This document shows, in pieces, positions 8,027 through 16,388 of a DNA stretch of 64,000 nt. Both the position numbers and the translations under genes were made by a program. Under the pieces are notes generated by a model. The model saw nothing but the letters and a program-made list of their open reading frames with translations. It did not search any database and was not told the DNA's origin. Source of the stretch: Chloroflexota bacterium (GTDB lineage Bacteria > Chloroflexota > Dehalococcoidia > UBA2247 > RBG-13-53-26); contig VGOM01000006.1 of assembly GCA_016875915.1 (NCBI GenBank), forward strand, positions 1-64,000, written 5' to 3'. Numbering within the stretch: the first letter of the stretch is position 1; each line of letters begins with the position of its first letter.

Positions 8027-8536
8027 ATGACTGAAGCCTACCTGGACATCGAGACCACCGGCCTGTCTCCCTACCTGGACGACATCACCGTGATCGGCAT
8101 CTACCTGGTGACCGGCGACGCCCCCAGGTTCGTGCAACTGGTGGGCGAGGATATCACCAGAGAGAACCTGCTCGGCATTCTGGAAGGAACTGACACCATC
8201 TTCACCTACAACGGCAGGCGCTTCGACCTGCCCTTCATACGCGACCGCCTGAACCTGAACCTTGAGGACGAGTTCCACCACCATGACCTGATGTACGACT
8301 GCTGGAGGAAGAACCTCTACGGCGGCTTCAAGTCCGTGGAGCAGCAGCTCGGCATCCCCCGGCGGCTGACTGGCATAGGCGGTTTCCAGGCCGTGATCCT
8401 GTGGTGGAAGTACCGGAGCGAGGGCGACCGGGCGGCACTGGACCTGCTCCTGGAGTACAACAGGGAGGACGTGGTCAACCTCAGGGTGCTGAGGGAGATC
8501 CTTCAGGAGCGAGGAAAGCCAGAACCTCCCTGTTGA
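8027..8536 (+). CDS. RNase H-like 3'-5' exonuclease domain protein (YprB-like)
   Basis: A 169-aa protein of the DnaQ/RNase H-like fold. YLDIETTGLSP gives the first DxE pair, TYNGRRFDLPFI the second conserved Asp region, and LLEYNREDVVNL the final Asp. This order is that of the YprB group of predicted exonucleases, and the length is that of a stand-alone domain. The ATG at 8027 begins right at the conserved core. The 3' end overlaps the oppositely oriented hydrolase gene by 56 bases. Confidence 0.82.
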   Translation: MTEAYLDIETTGLSPYLDDITVIGIYLVTGDAPRFVQLVGEDITRENLLGILEGTDTIFTYNGRRFDLPFIRDRLNLNLEDEFHHHDLMYDCWRKNLYGGFKSVEQQLGIPRRLTGIGGFQAVILWWKYRSEGDRAALDLLLEYNREDVVNLRVLREILQERGKPEPPC

Positions 8537-9314
8537 AACGCCTCTTCATCTCCACATGGAGGGCATGTGAACCGCCCTCGACCTTGACCAGCCGGGCGTT
8601 GGGGATGCGGCTGGCCAGGATGTCCGACATGGCCGGCGGGACGAGCCGGTCGTTCGTCCCGGTGATGACCAGGGTGGGGCTCTGGATGAGGTGCAGCCGG
8701 TCGACGGTGGTGTGAGAGGAGATGGCCTGCATCTGCTCCGTCATGCCCTTGAACTGGGAGGGCCTGATGTAGAGAGTGGCCATGAGCGTGTAGAACAGCC
8801 TGCGGATTCTGCTGTTGAAGGACAGGGCGATGTGGGCCCTCATGGCCCTGCCGATGTTGACCCTGGCCGGGTCGAAGCCAGTGTCGGTGACGCCGTCCCT
8901 CCGGCCATAGGCCTTCATCAGAGAGGGATGGGGTTTCATGTCCCCGCCCCGGCCGACAGTGCTGTTGGCCAGGATGAGCTTCATCACCCGCCCGGGATAG
9001 CCGATGGCCACCTCCTGGGCCACGATGCCCCCCAGCGACTCGCCCAGGATGTGCGCCCTTTCCAGCGACAGGTGGTCCAGCAGGCCGACCACATCGGCGG
9101 CCAGGGTCTCGAAGCTGTACAGTCCGGGGGGGCGGTCGGTCTTGCCAATGCCCCGGCCATCGAAGGTGATCACCGTGAAGTGCCGCTTGAGGGGGCGCAT
9201 CTGGGGGAACCACGACCGGTGGTCCGCCCCCATGCCGGCGACCAGGACCAGCGGCTCCCCCCGGCCGTGGACTTCGCAGTAGAGATTGATGCCGTTTACC
9301 AGTGCCTTGGGCAT
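8481..9314 (-). CDS. Alpha/beta hydrolase
   Basis: A 277-aa hydrolase. VLVAGMGADHRSW gives the oxyanion-hole region, GESLGG the nucleophile elbow with Ser, ITGTNDRLVPP the acid residue and GGSHALHVE the His. Closest in look to 3-oxoadipate enol-lactonase-type or esterase-type hydrolases, but the substrate is not readable. The ATG at 9314 (MPKALVNGINLYCEVHG) fits the family start; a 40-residue upstream extension has no family character. The end overlaps the exonuclease-like gene tail to tail. Confidence 0.88.
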   Translation of the reverse strand: MPKALVNGINLYCEVHGRGEPLVLVAGMGADHRSWFPQMRPLKRHFTVITFDGRGIGKTDRPPGLYSFETLAADVVGLLDHLSLERAHILGESLGGIVAQEVAIGYPGRVMKLILANSTVGRGGDMKPHPSLMKAYGRRDGVTDTGFDPARVNIGRAMRAHIALSFNSRIRRLFYTLMATLYIRPSQFKGMTEQMQAISSHTTVDRLHLIQSPTLVITGTNDRLVPPAMSDILASRIPNARLVKVEGGSHALHVEMKRRFNREVLAFLAPEGSPSAP

Positions 9315-9545
9315 TGGGCCAACTACTCCGGAGAGGCGGCCATTCTTCCCGAATACGCCCCGCAGCTGAATCGGTCCTCGGAGAACACCGCCATTCTGAT
9401 CCCCTGGGAGCGGATTGTATGACCACGGCGACACGGGGTCAAATCACATAGGCGGTCGGCTCCGCAGAGCGGAGTGTGACGACGGTCAAGGTCAGCGGCG
9501 ATCGACAAGCGGGCTGGGACACTTGTAGTGATGTCGGTGCGTCAG

Positions 9546-9625
9546 CTCGCGCCGTATACGGTTCAAGTCCACTACCGCCCACCACTTCTTGTCTACTTGC
9601 AGAAGTCTGCAGGTCCCCATCATCC
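9546..9625. repeat. Dispersed repeat R3, copy 1 (partial)
   Basis: The string around 9566-9620 (ACTACCGCCCACCACTTCTT then GTCTACTTGCAGAAGTCTGCAG) aligns with copies at 12739, 13875 and 20828. The preceding GGTTCAAGTCC looks like a tRNA T-arm, but no matching acceptor stem pairs with it. The gap 9315-9914 otherwise holds only the tRNA-Gly-like sequence and a short leader for the next gene. Confidence 0.5.
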
Positions 9626-9671
9626 CCTAGTTCCTGATCTCGAACGGTATTGCTGCCGGTGTGGGTCTATT

Positions 9672-9746
9672 GTGGGCCTGCCATCCTGGTAGAGCGACTG
9701 CCTTCCAAGCAGGCCGTCGCGGGTTCGAGTCCCGTCTCCCGCTCCA
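9672..9746 (+). tRNA. tRNA-Gly(UCC)-like gene, probably decayed
   Basis: The 3' half is a good tRNA-Gly(UCC): anticodon loop CTTCCAA, T-arm GCGGG-TTCGAGT-CCCGT, acceptor strand CTCCCGC and encoded TCCA. Total length is 75 bases, as expected. The 5' half does not fit: the acceptor strand GTGGGCC pairs at only five positions, the D-stem does not form and the outermost anticodon-stem pair is A-G. The two sound tRNA genes in the window (Ile, Glu) lack an encoded CCA, whereas this one has it, which hints at a foreign origin. Related fragments recur at 10832, 12662, 21119, 22140 and 22800. Confidence 0.5.
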
Positions 9747-9914
9747 ATCCCTCCCAGGCTCGATGGTCATCCAAGGCTCTGCGGAACCTGAGCCACCCCC
9801 TCTCCATCAGCGCCTGCTTCATCCCCAAATAGGGACCAAGGTCCCAAGACAGCGGATTGACTCATATGGGATACTGGTCGTGCGATTGGGGAGAGGTGGG
9901 GAGGTGTAAAGACC

Positions 9915-10694
9915 GTGTTCTGTGCGAAGTGTGGGAAAGAGAACAAGGATGATGCCGGTTTCTGCATGTACTGTGGTGCGAGGCTAGCCCAGAATGTCGC
10001 TGTGGGCACTGAGCAGCAGTCACCCAAGACTCCAGGTGGTTGGATGAGAATAGCAGCCACAATCCTAGGCGTTGTTGGTTGCGGCATTGGCCTGACCTTT
10101 GCAGGAACATCAGTCTTGGTGGGCCTCCTTGACTGGGGCTTTGGGGGCAATCCAGGCGATTGGTTTGGACTGGCTGTGCTTGAAGGGTCGCTGTCCATCG
10201 TTGGAGTCTGGGCTGGTGTACAAGCTACTCGGAAGCCAAAGGTGGCAGGTATTGTGATGCTGGTGGTAGGCATCTTGACGATCCTGCCCGCGGCTTGGCC
10301 GATTGAAGAACGTCGCCAGCTGATATCGGCGTTGCGCTCCATCCCCTTTATCGCTGGTGGCATCGTTTCCCTCTTTGCTTGGCGTCGCTGGGGTGACATC
10401 AAAGAGAACTTGAAACAAGAGAAGAAGGGCGGTGTCACTGAGGCCAGGTCGAGGAACGACCGGGTCTGCCGGAACTGCGGGTCACGGAACAAGCAAGAGG
10501 CAGTGGCGTGTAGATACTGTGGGAGTAGCCAGCAGGTCACAAAGAGGCCTTCTAGCACAGAAGTGGGACGCAGAGGTGACAAGTTCTGCCCCAGCTGCGG
10601 TAGGACACTGCCCGGTGGCGCCAAGTTCTGCGAGGAGTGCGGAGCCAGGATAGAAGACTACATTCCTGGTTCTGGGTCGAGGACCGAAGAATAG
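9915..10694 (+). CDS. Multi-zinc-ribbon membrane protein
   Basis: A 259-aa protein with three zinc ribbons: an N-terminal CAKCGKENKDDAGFCMYCG, a middle CRNCGSRN...CRYCG (about residues 183-200) and a C-terminal CPSCGRTLPGGAKFCEECG. Between the first and second are three or four hydrophobic helices (residues ~47-160). The GTG start at 9915 has GGGGAGGTG upstream and places the first Cys at residue 3, as usual for the zinc_ribbon_2 type. Function unknown; such proteins are common single genes. First gene of the repeat-rich island. Confidence 0.8.
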   Translation: MFCAKCGKENKDDAGFCMYCGARLAQNVAVGTEQQSPKTPGGWMRIAATILGVVGCGIGLTFAGTSVLVGLLDWGFGGNPGDWFGLAVLEGSLSIVGVWAGVQATRKPKVAGIVMLVVGILTILPAAWPIEERRQLISALRSIPFIAGGIVSLFAWRRWGDIKENLKQEKKGGVTEARSRNDRVCRNCGSRNKQEAVACRYCGSSQQVTKRPSSTEVGRRGDKFCPSCGRTLPGGAKFCEECGARIEDYIPGSGSRTEE

Positions 10695-10754
10695 GACTAC
10701 CCCTCCCCCTTCAGCCCCAGATGGTCACATTGACAGTGGCGATGCGACAGTTGG

Positions 10755-10877
10755 GATCTTTTGACGAGTAGATAACTGGACGGCTTTCGCTCCCCTGGCT
10801 GTTCGGGGTGCCACACCGTTCAGAGCCAGATACCTTCCAAGCAGGCCGCCGGGGGTTGGAATCCCCTCTCCCGCTCC
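10755..10877 (+). repeat. tRNA-Gly-derived repeat R2, copy A
   Basis: It starts GACGAGTAGATAACTGGACG, contains TTCGGGGTGCCACACCG, and ends in a tRNA-Gly(UCC)-like 3' half (CCTTCCAAGCAGGCCG, a T-arm GGGGG-TTGGAAT-CCCCT and TCTCCCGCTCC). The T-arm stem has compensatory-looking changes relative to the copy at 9672. The gap 10695-11089 also holds a promoter at 11016. Confidence 0.75.
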
Positions 10878-11015
10878 GTTCTCCCGCAGAACCGTCCTTC
10901 CGTCAGCATGTAGACTGAGCTGACAACTGGATTTTCTGTCATCCCAGAACTTGATGTATGGCTCCCTCAGATTTCGCGAGATCGGGGTGCGATGGGGCAG
11001 GGCGAGTCGGCCGGT

Positions 11016-11045
11016 TTGACCTTTGCCGTGTCTCACTCGTATGAT
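11016..11045 (+). promoter_or_regulatory. Sigma-70-type promoter of the acyl-CoA synthetase-like gene
   Basis: TTGACC (11016-11021) and TATGAT (11040-11045) are separated by 18 bases and lie about 45 bases ahead of the ATG at 11090. Confidence 0.5.
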
Positions 11046-11089
11046 CATTGCTGCCGCTGACGTCACCCATTTGAGCGGGGGCTGTGGTG

Positions 11090-12532
11090 ATGCTCAAAAG
11101 GAACGCTGACACACTCGATAGTCTGTTCAATCCCGGGTCTGTGGCCATTGCCGGAGCGGGCAGCCTTGGCATAGGGCAGGCGTTTCTCACCTGCCTGCTC
11201 GACTCGGGGTACAAGGGCAAGATCTATCCTCTCAGTCCCAAGGGGGGAGAGGTCATGGGCTTGACAGTCTATCCCAGTGTCACAGATGTCCCAGATGCGG
11301 TTGACCTTGTCATTGCCTGCGTGCCAGCCAGGCTGGCGATCCAACTCCTTCGAGACTGTGCTGCCAAGGGCGTGAAGGCCGTGTCCTTCTATACTGCCGG
11401 GTTCGGTGAAAGGGGAGACGAGCAGGGTCAAGATCTAGAGAAGGACCTGCTTCGGATTGCTCGGTCTGCAGGTGTGCGCATACTTGGCCCCAACTGTGTT
11501 GGGGTGTACCACCCAAGGGTGGGACTGTCCTTCTCATCTGACAATCCCAGGGAAAGCGGAGCCGCGGCCCTGATCTGCCAGAGCGGCGGAAATTCCATCT
11601 ACACGGTGCGAGCTGCTGCCTGCAGAGGCATTCGTTTCAGCAAAGCCGTCTCCTATGGCAACGCGCTTGACATCGACGAGAGCGAGTTACTGGCCTACTT
11701 CAGGCAGGACAGCGAGACCGAGCTGGTGGCCGCCTACATTGAGGGCGTCAAGGATGGCAGGAGATTCTACCGGACTCTACGAGAACTGACTGCCGTGAAG
11801 CCCGTGATAGTCTTCAAAGCCGGCCGCAGTGAGGCAGGAGCCAGAGCAGCGGCATCTCATACAAGCGCTTTGGCGGGATCGGATGGAGTATGGGATAGAC
11901 TTCTGCACCAGGCTGGCGCCATTCGGGTTGAGAGCACTGACGAGATTGTTGACATGTTGGTTGCCTTCTCATACCTGGGTGTTCCGCGTGGAAGAAGAAT
12001 CGGTGTCTGGGGCGGGGGAGGCGGACTTAGTGTGATGATGTTGGACGAATTCTCCGGCGCCGGCTTTCTTCTGCCAGCCTCTCCCCCAAGACTTCAGCAA
12101 GAGGTCTGGGAGGAGGTCAGACCTTTTGTCAACACCGATGCGGGGTTCATCCTGAACAATCCATTTGACCTGACGACTCTGAACTCCGCTGAGGGGCACT
12201 ACCGAGTGCTCAAGAAGCTGGCATCTCATGAGGGTTTCGATCTAATGGTTGGACAGGTGAGCATCAACAACTCAGGATGGCCGCACAAAGACTTTGGGCT
12301 AAGCGTGTGGCCCGACTACTTCACTGATGCTGCCATCAGGGTTCGCAGCGAGACTGGTAAGCCAGTGGCCGTGATAATCCACTCTGTCCTCTCCAACTGG
12401 GACTCCGATCGGGCTGTGACGCTTCAGCAGAAGTGCTGTGACGCGGGCCTACCCGTCTTTCGTTCGATACCGAGTGCAGCAAGGGCCATGGATCGATTCC
12501 TGCGCTACCACGAACGACGAAACGGGATCTAG
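11090..12532 (+). CDS. ADP-forming acyl-CoA synthetase alpha-type protein (CoA-binding, no ATP-grasp)
   Basis: A 480-aa protein of the acetate-CoA ligase (ADP-forming) superfamily. The CoA-binding Rossmann domain opens with LFNPGSVAIAGAGSLG, LGPNCVGVYHP and ALICQSGGNS mark the middle domain, and SHTSALAGSDGVWD holds the phosphorylated His expected in these enzymes. The C-terminal part follows the ligase-CoA domain to DRFLRYHERR. The ATP-grasp (beta) part is absent, so it needs a partner subunit or acts otherwise. Two GTG codons lie directly ahead of the ATG at 11090, so the start is uncertain by two residues. Confidence 0.85.
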   Translation: MLKRNADTLDSLFNPGSVAIAGAGSLGIGQAFLTCLLDSGYKGKIYPLSPKGGEVMGLTVYPSVTDVPDAVDLVIACVPARLAIQLLRDCAAKGVKAVSFYTAGFGERGDEQGQDLEKDLLRIARSAGVRILGPNCVGVYHPRVGLSFSSDNPRESGAAALICQSGGNSIYTVRAAACRGIRFSKAVSYGNALDIDESELLAYFRQDSETELVAAYIEGVKDGRRFYRTLRELTAVKPVIVFKAGRSEAGARAAASHTSALAGSDGVWDRLLHQAGAIRVESTDEIVDMLVAFSYLGVPRGRRIGVWGGGGGLSVMMLDEFSGAGFLLPASPPRLQQEVWEEVRPFVNTDAGFILNNPFDLTTLNSAEGHYRVLKKLASHEGFDLMVGQVSINNSGWPHKDFGLSVWPDYFTDAAIRVRSETGKPVAVIIHSVLSNWDSDRAVTLQQKCCDAGLPVFRSIPSAARAMDRFLRYHERRNGI

Positions 12533-12591
12533 GTCTGGCTGCCGTGGATGTCATTCTGTATGAACGGTGGCATACGAACATTCGAGGCATC

Positions 12592-12705
12592 TGACGAGTA
12601 GATAACTGGACGCCTTTCGCTCCCCTGTCCGTTCGGGCTGCCACACCGCTTAAGGCCAGATACCTTCCAGGCAGGCTCTCGCGGGTTCGAGTCCCGTCGG
12701 GGTCA
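12592..12705 (+). repeat. tRNA-Gly-derived repeat R2, copy B
   Basis: Begins GACGAGTAGATAACTGGACG like copy A. Its tRNA-like end (CCTTCCAGGCAGG then GCGGGTTCGAGTCCCGTC) keeps the same T-arm as the sequence at 9719-9735 but loses the acceptor strand. Repeat R3 copy 2 follows directly, making a compound element in the gap 12533-12968. Confidence 0.75.
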
Positions 12706-12738
12706 GCGGGCATCATCCAGACTCCATCGGCCTCACAG

Positions 12739-12845
12739 ACTGAAAGCCAGTTCGAAGGGTGTGTTCCTTGATATCGTCCAGTATAGCCCACCGCTTCATG
12801 TCTGCTTGCAGGAGTGTGGCAGAAGTTGGCAGATCCCTTGCTCCC
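12739..12845. repeat. Dispersed repeat R3, copy 2
   Basis: Shares CAGTTCGAAG, ATATCGTCC, TATAGCCCACC and TGTCTGCTTGCAG in the same order with copies at 13875 and 20828. Confidence 0.7.
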
Positions 12846-12968
12846 TCTTCCCAAGCTACCATCGCGGCCAACACCCCGACCCTAGAGCCTGCACCCCAAC
12901 GAGTGGTATGATTGCGGCGGCAGGAGAGATTGCCTCCAGGTGTCTGCGCATCTCAGTGGGAGGACGGC

Positions 12969-13784
12969 ATGGAAGACGCTCCAGGCAGTGCTACACCATC
13001 GTTGATCAAGAACCCACGTCGAATGTTCACCACAGACTCCGACATGGGGCTTGCTGCCCGTCATCTGCGGCGGTCACGGCAGATACAAGCTGTGGCCATT
13101 CTAGCCGGTGTGCCACTCGTATTGATCGTTTGGGCTATCCTTTCCCGGGCACTTGATCTCGATGTCATCTTCACAGCGCGCGCAGCGATGCTTACCGCCC
13201 TGCCCTTTGTCGTCATAGGCATATTCTCTCCGCTGGTGCTGCGCTACCCAAAGGAGGTACGCTGGCGCGGGTACATCGTGCAGTGGTTCTGCCTGGCCTT
13301 GTTCTTCAATGTTGTCTGGCAAATACCACCGGTGGCCCTGAGATCTGTCTTCGAAGGCGTGGAGCACACGCAGGCCAATCTGCCCTACTACATATTCTGG
13401 TGGGGCTATCACTCTTCTGATCTCGACTATGGGGATATGACACGCTTCTGGGTGCTGGCCGAGGTCTCGTTCTGGGTGATAAGCGTCCTTGTGGTTGCGG
13501 GGTTGGTGCAGCTGTGGCGCGGCCGGGAGGCGCAAGCCTTCGCCCTGCTCGGGGTGTGCGGCGCCCTGCAAATCTACAATGTGGCGTTCTTTATCGGCTA
13601 CGGTGGTATTGTCCTGGACTTCGACAACATCGCTGCGGACTCCGTGCTTGCGCCCATCCTCTACTGGACCTTCAACCTGCTATGGGGTATTGCCGGTTGT
13701 ATCGCTTCCATTCTGTCCTTCTTGTGTCTTTCTCACATCTACAGGAGGCAGTCTGCAGGCGGAGTCAGTCCAGACAGAAGCTGA
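12969..13784 (+). CDS. Integral membrane protein, possibly EXPERA/emopamil-binding-like
   Basis: A 271-aa protein with about seven hydrophobic segments. The start at 12969 has GGGAGGAC five bases upstream; the in-frame extension to 12912 lacks that support. The arrangement SSDLDYGDMTRFWVLAEVSF followed by a helix and later LQIYNVAFFIGYGG is reminiscent of the emopamil-binding/EXPERA fold, where conserved Asp/Glu and an aromatic-rich helix line a sterol-like pocket. The similarity is from motif order only and could be wrong. A solitary gene between two R3 repeats. Confidence 0.6.
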   Translation: MEDAPGSATPSLIKNPRRMFTTDSDMGLAARHLRRSRQIQAVAILAGVPLVLIVWAILSRALDLDVIFTARAAMLTALPFVVIGIFSPLVLRYPKEVRWRGYIVQWFCLALFFNVVWQIPPVALRSVFEGVEHTQANLPYYIFWWGYHSSDLDYGDMTRFWVLAEVSFWVISVLVVAGLVQLWRGREAQAFALLGVCGALQIYNVAFFIGYGGIVLDFDNIAADSVLAPILYWTFNLLWGIAGCIASILSFLCLSHIYRRQSAGGVSPDRS

Positions 13785-13874
13785 TCTCTCTTCGTACGCA
13801 GCAATGCGGCCCTCCAGCCAGTATGCCATGATCTGCTCGCAGTACCTATGAAGCTCCTCAGGCTGCAGCCGCCA

Positions 13875-13965
13875 GCCTGAAGGTCAGTTCGAAGCGGGGA
13901 GTTCTGCCTCTCGTCCGGTATAGCCCGCCATCTTTGGGTCTGCTTGCAGAAGCTAGCATGTGGGA
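13875..13965. repeat. Dispersed repeat R3, copy 3
   Basis: CAGTTCGAAGCGGGGAGTTCT, then CGTCCGGTATAGCCCGCC and GTCTGCTTGCAGAAG, match the other R3 copies. The promoter-like module P (copy 1) follows immediately. Confidence 0.7.
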
Positions 13966-13968
13966 CTT

Positions 13969-13996
13969 CCCTTTGTATCCAAGCCAATGTTGACAG
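13969..13996 (+). promoter_or_regulatory. Recurrent promoter-like module P, copy 1
   Basis: CCCTTTGTATCCAAGCC followed by AATGTTGACAG. The same module occurs at 14884, 15781 and 18001, each time on the plus strand ahead of a plus-strand gene. This copy may serve the small membrane protein at 14063. Confidence 0.45.
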
Positions 13997-14062
13997 CTTG
14001 ACATGTCCGCCGGCTCTCACATTTTCGGCATGTGTGTTTCCACAGTGCGGTACAATTGGGGT

Positions 14063-14242
14063 ATGAAGCATAGTTGGCCCGTATCGCAGCGCCGGGTGAT
14101 GCAAAGGTTTGGCCATCTTGCTGCACCCATCGGACTTCTAGGCTATGTGGGCGCGTGGCTCCTGCTGGTCGGGGTGATTGCCGTCGTTATCGCCGTGGTC
14201 AGCGTATTTGACCTGCTTGTTGGGGTTCTTTCGGTTGTCTAG
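14063..14242 (+). CDS. Small membrane protein (59 aa), tentative
   Basis: Begins MKHSWPVSQRRVMQRFGHL and then runs into a long hydrophobic stretch ending VVSVFDLLVGVLSVV, giving one or two helices. TACAAT at 14050-14055 lies too near the ATG to be an ordinary -10 unless the transcript is nearly leaderless, and no clear ribosome site is present. The plus-inside pattern (basic then hydrophobic) is protein-like, but there is no family match that I recognise. Confidence 0.35.
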   Translation: MKHSWPVSQRRVMQRFGHLAAPIGLLGYVGAWLLLVGVIAVVIAVVSVFDLLVGVLSVV

Positions 14243-14440
14243 CCGCGCTGCTGTCCCCGGCGCAGGAGAATCCCCAGGTCAGCCCTTCTGACTTGCGCTC
14301 ACGCCGCAGCCCCTCTCATCCCCATGGCTTCGCCGAAGGCCGCAGGACCCTTGTTTCGGAATGGGGAGATGTGTTCTGTGCCTCATTCAGCGCAGCTGCT
14401 CCCGAAAACTGAGTGAAGACTGCCCGAAGCGGTGGGATAT

Positions 14441-14794
14441 CTATCGTTCTCGTTGCGCCCCGAAGTCTTCAATAGCCTTCACTTCGTGAACGCCCACGTA
14501 GATAGGGGGGCGCTTGACTCCCCTGTTCGGAGTACAAACAAAATACAGAACTGGTCCCTGAGTTGCCATTGACTCCAGGATAGCTATCACCTCTTCCCCA
14601 GTCGCTGTAGCTTCTTCACCGACTTCGGCTCTGTGATCTTTCCCATCGAGTGTGTATTCAATCCGGGATACCCGCCTTCCCGAAATACTATGGCCCGTGA
14701 CACTCTTGACCGAATGCTTGATTTGTTCGTATATCTGTTCAGCCTGCTCTGGTGTTGCTGCGCCGGGGACGAAGAACCGTTTAGCGCTGCCCAT
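14441..14794 (-). CDS. Hypothetical protein (117 aa)
   Basis: The only minus-strand gene in the island. Protein starts MGSAKRFFVPGAATPEQAEQIY, with QIKHSVKSVTGHSISGRRVSRIEYTLDGKDHRAEVG and a closing PPIYVGVHEVKAIEDFG. No domain recognised; the amphipathic helix and strand pattern look like a real soluble protein. The start at 14794 has a short AGGA three bases upstream and CATAAT a few bases further, which suits a short leader. A longer reading to 14899 would run into promoter module P copy 2 and is less likely. Confidence 0.6.
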   Translation of the reverse strand: MGSAKRFFVPGAATPEQAEQIYEQIKHSVKSVTGHSISGRRVSRIEYTLDGKDHRAEVGEEATATGEEVIAILESMATQGPVLYFVCTPNRGVKRPPIYVGVHEVKAIEDFGAQRER

Positions 14795-14883
14795 ATCCTG
14801 TTGAATTATGGGCGTTTGTGCAGTCAGTTTCAATACCGTCCTGGCGCGACGCTGCACAACACAGAGAAGGAGGCCCTTCACAG

Positions 14884-14918
14884 CCCTCTTTGTCTCCAAG
14901 CTGAGCTTGAAGTACTAT
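14884..14918 (+). promoter_or_regulatory. Recurrent promoter-like module P, copy 2
   Basis: TTGTCT (14890-14895) and TACTAT (14913-14918) are exactly 17 bases apart, with CCAAGCTGAGCTTGAAG between them. The lipoprotein gene starts 44 bases downstream. This is the copy that best shows the module as a promoter. Confidence 0.55.
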
Positions 14919-14961
14919 TCTAGGTGGCGCCTGAATCGAGACAGCTGCAGGGAGGGGGGCA

Positions 14962-15672
14962 ATGGAGCGAATCGCAGCGGCACTAGCACTTGTCCTGGCG
15001 TCAACTCTTGTGCTTGTGGCGGGATGCCGGAATGAGACAGAAACGTACAATCCAAGCATAGACCCCGCTGACTTCGTGGCGGCAATCGACAGTCAGTACT
15101 TGCCTCTGATACCAGGAACAACGTTCATCTACGAAGGCCAGACAGGCGATGGTGCCGAGAGGAATGAGGTCTACGTCTCTCACCAGACCAAAGAGATCCT
15201 GGGTGTATCGTGTGTCGAGGTGAGAGATAGAGTCTGGCTTGAAGGTGATCTGATCGAAGACACTCTCGACTGGTATGCTCAGGACAAAGACGGAAACGTG
15301 TGGTACTTCGGAGAGGACTCCAAGGAATACCATAGCGGCAAGGTTGTCAGCACTGCCGGCTCGTGGGAGGCCGGCGTCAATGGTGCCAAACCGGGGATCA
15401 TAATGGAGGCAAACCCCGAGATAGGTGATTCGTACCGCCAGGAGTACTACAAAGGTGAGGCCGAGGACATGGCTGAGGTTCTCGGCCTCGATGAGTCTGT
15501 CGCAGTTGCCTACGGCTCATTCAACAGCTGCCTGAAGACAAAGGAGTACTCGCCCCTTGAGCGGGGAGTCGTTGAGAACAAGTACTACGCATCGGGCGTC
15601 GGCAACATCCTCACCATCACGGTCAAGGGTGGATCAGAACGCTCGGAACTGGTGGGTATTACCACCCAGTGA
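14962..15672 (+). CDS. Putative lipoprotein of unknown function
   Basis: A 236-aa protein with a signal peptide and lipobox (LVLVAGC, Cys at residue 22), so it is probably anchored to the outside of the membrane. The mature part contains YLPLIPGTTFIYEGQTGDGAERNEVYVS, CVEVRDRVWLEGDLIEDTLDWYAQDKDGNVWYFGED and a closing GVGNILTITVKGG. This layout is shared by a widespread family of uncharacterised secreted proteins. GGAGGGGGGC lies just ahead of the ATG. Promoter module P sits about 45 bases upstream. Confidence 0.8.
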   Translation: MERIAAALALVLASTLVLVAGCRNETETYNPSIDPADFVAAIDSQYLPLIPGTTFIYEGQTGDGAERNEVYVSHQTKEILGVSCVEVRDRVWLEGDLIEDTLDWYAQDKDGNVWYFGEDSKEYHSGKVVSTAGSWEAGVNGAKPGIIMEANPEIGDSYRQEYYKGEAEDMAEVLGLDESVAVAYGSFNSCLKTKEYSPLERGVVENKYYASGVGNILTITVKGGSERSELVGITTQ

Positions 15673-16094
15673 ACTGCTCCAGCAGGGCGCTTGAGGCTAC
15701 CTGAGACCGGCTCCACACAACAAGGGGGGGCCTGCCCAAGTGTCCTGTCCCACCAGCACTAGGCCGAAGTTCATGCTGTCCCTGTGCATCCAAGCTGAGG
15801 TTGACAGTCTACTCACTTTTGTGATAGTGTCCGAGACGAATCCCACATACACGCACCATGGCGGTTGGTTTCAGCCATCGGTCGCAGTGGCAGGCGCCGT
15901 CCAGAGGAGGTGGTGCCAATGCGCTTATGACATGCCTCACAGCGAGTGCCGCAAAGTAAGGTATCTTCCTTTGTTCTGGTATTGAGGCTCGGCATATGCC
16001 TTGCCAGCGACAACCAGGGGCTTTGCAGTAGGGACACCAGCCAGTGCGTGGTGTTGGGGTTTGCAGGAAGAAGCAGAGGGGAAGGAGGGGAACG
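15673..16094. other. Intergenic stretch with promoter-like module P, copy 3
   Basis: No convincing gene; an 81-codon frame at 15740 has no ribosome site or protein-like pattern. At 15781-15810 lies GCATCCAAGCTGAGG followed by TTGACA (15801-15806), the third copy of module P. It could serve the gene at 16095 with a long leader. Confidence 0.45.
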
Positions 16095-16388
16095 ATGTAC
16101 TCAAGAGTGACGTTTGCCACCGCTCAGCCGGGGAAGATTGATGAGACAGTCAAGGTCATGCGGGATTCCGTGCTGCCGGCGTTGAAGAAACAGAAGGGCT
16201 TCAAGAGCATGTTGTTTCTAGTGAACCGCAACATGGCCAAGGGCATTGTCATCGGCCTGTGGGATACAGAAGCTGACATGAAGGCAGGTGAGAGCAGCGG
16301 GTTCTACCGAGAGCAGGTTGCCAAGGTGGCGCCACTCCTCGCCGGGGCACCCACCATGGAGCACTATGAGGTCAGTGTTCAAGGATAG
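16095..16388 (+). CDS. Antibiotic-biosynthesis-monooxygenase-like (dimeric alpha/beta barrel) protein
   Basis: A 97-aa protein starting MYSRVTFATAQPGKIDETVK, with VLPALKKQKGFKSMLFLVNR, GIVIGLWDTEADMKAGESSGFYREQVAKV and MEHYEVSV. This order of strands and helices is the ABM/YgiN-like ferredoxin-type barrel that usually dimerises. Members include monooxygenases, heme-degrading enzymes and many of unknown role; no heme ligand is obvious here. AAGGAGGGGAACG precedes the ATG at 16095. Solitary gene. Confidence 0.8.
   Translation: MYSRVTFATAQPGKIDETVKVMRDSVLPALKKQKGFKSMLFLVNRNMAKGIVIGLWDTEADMKAGESSGFYREQVAKVAPLLAGAPTMEHYEVSVQG

Noticed and set aside
9550-9590. A second tRNA (GGTTCAAGTCC ... CCGCCCACCA)
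   Set aside because: The T-stem and acceptor do not pair, and the sequence aligns with the R3 repeats instead.
15740-15985. An 81-codon gene in the gap before the ABM-like gene
   Set aside because: It starts in promoter module P and has odd composition rich in Cys and Trp, with no ribosome site.
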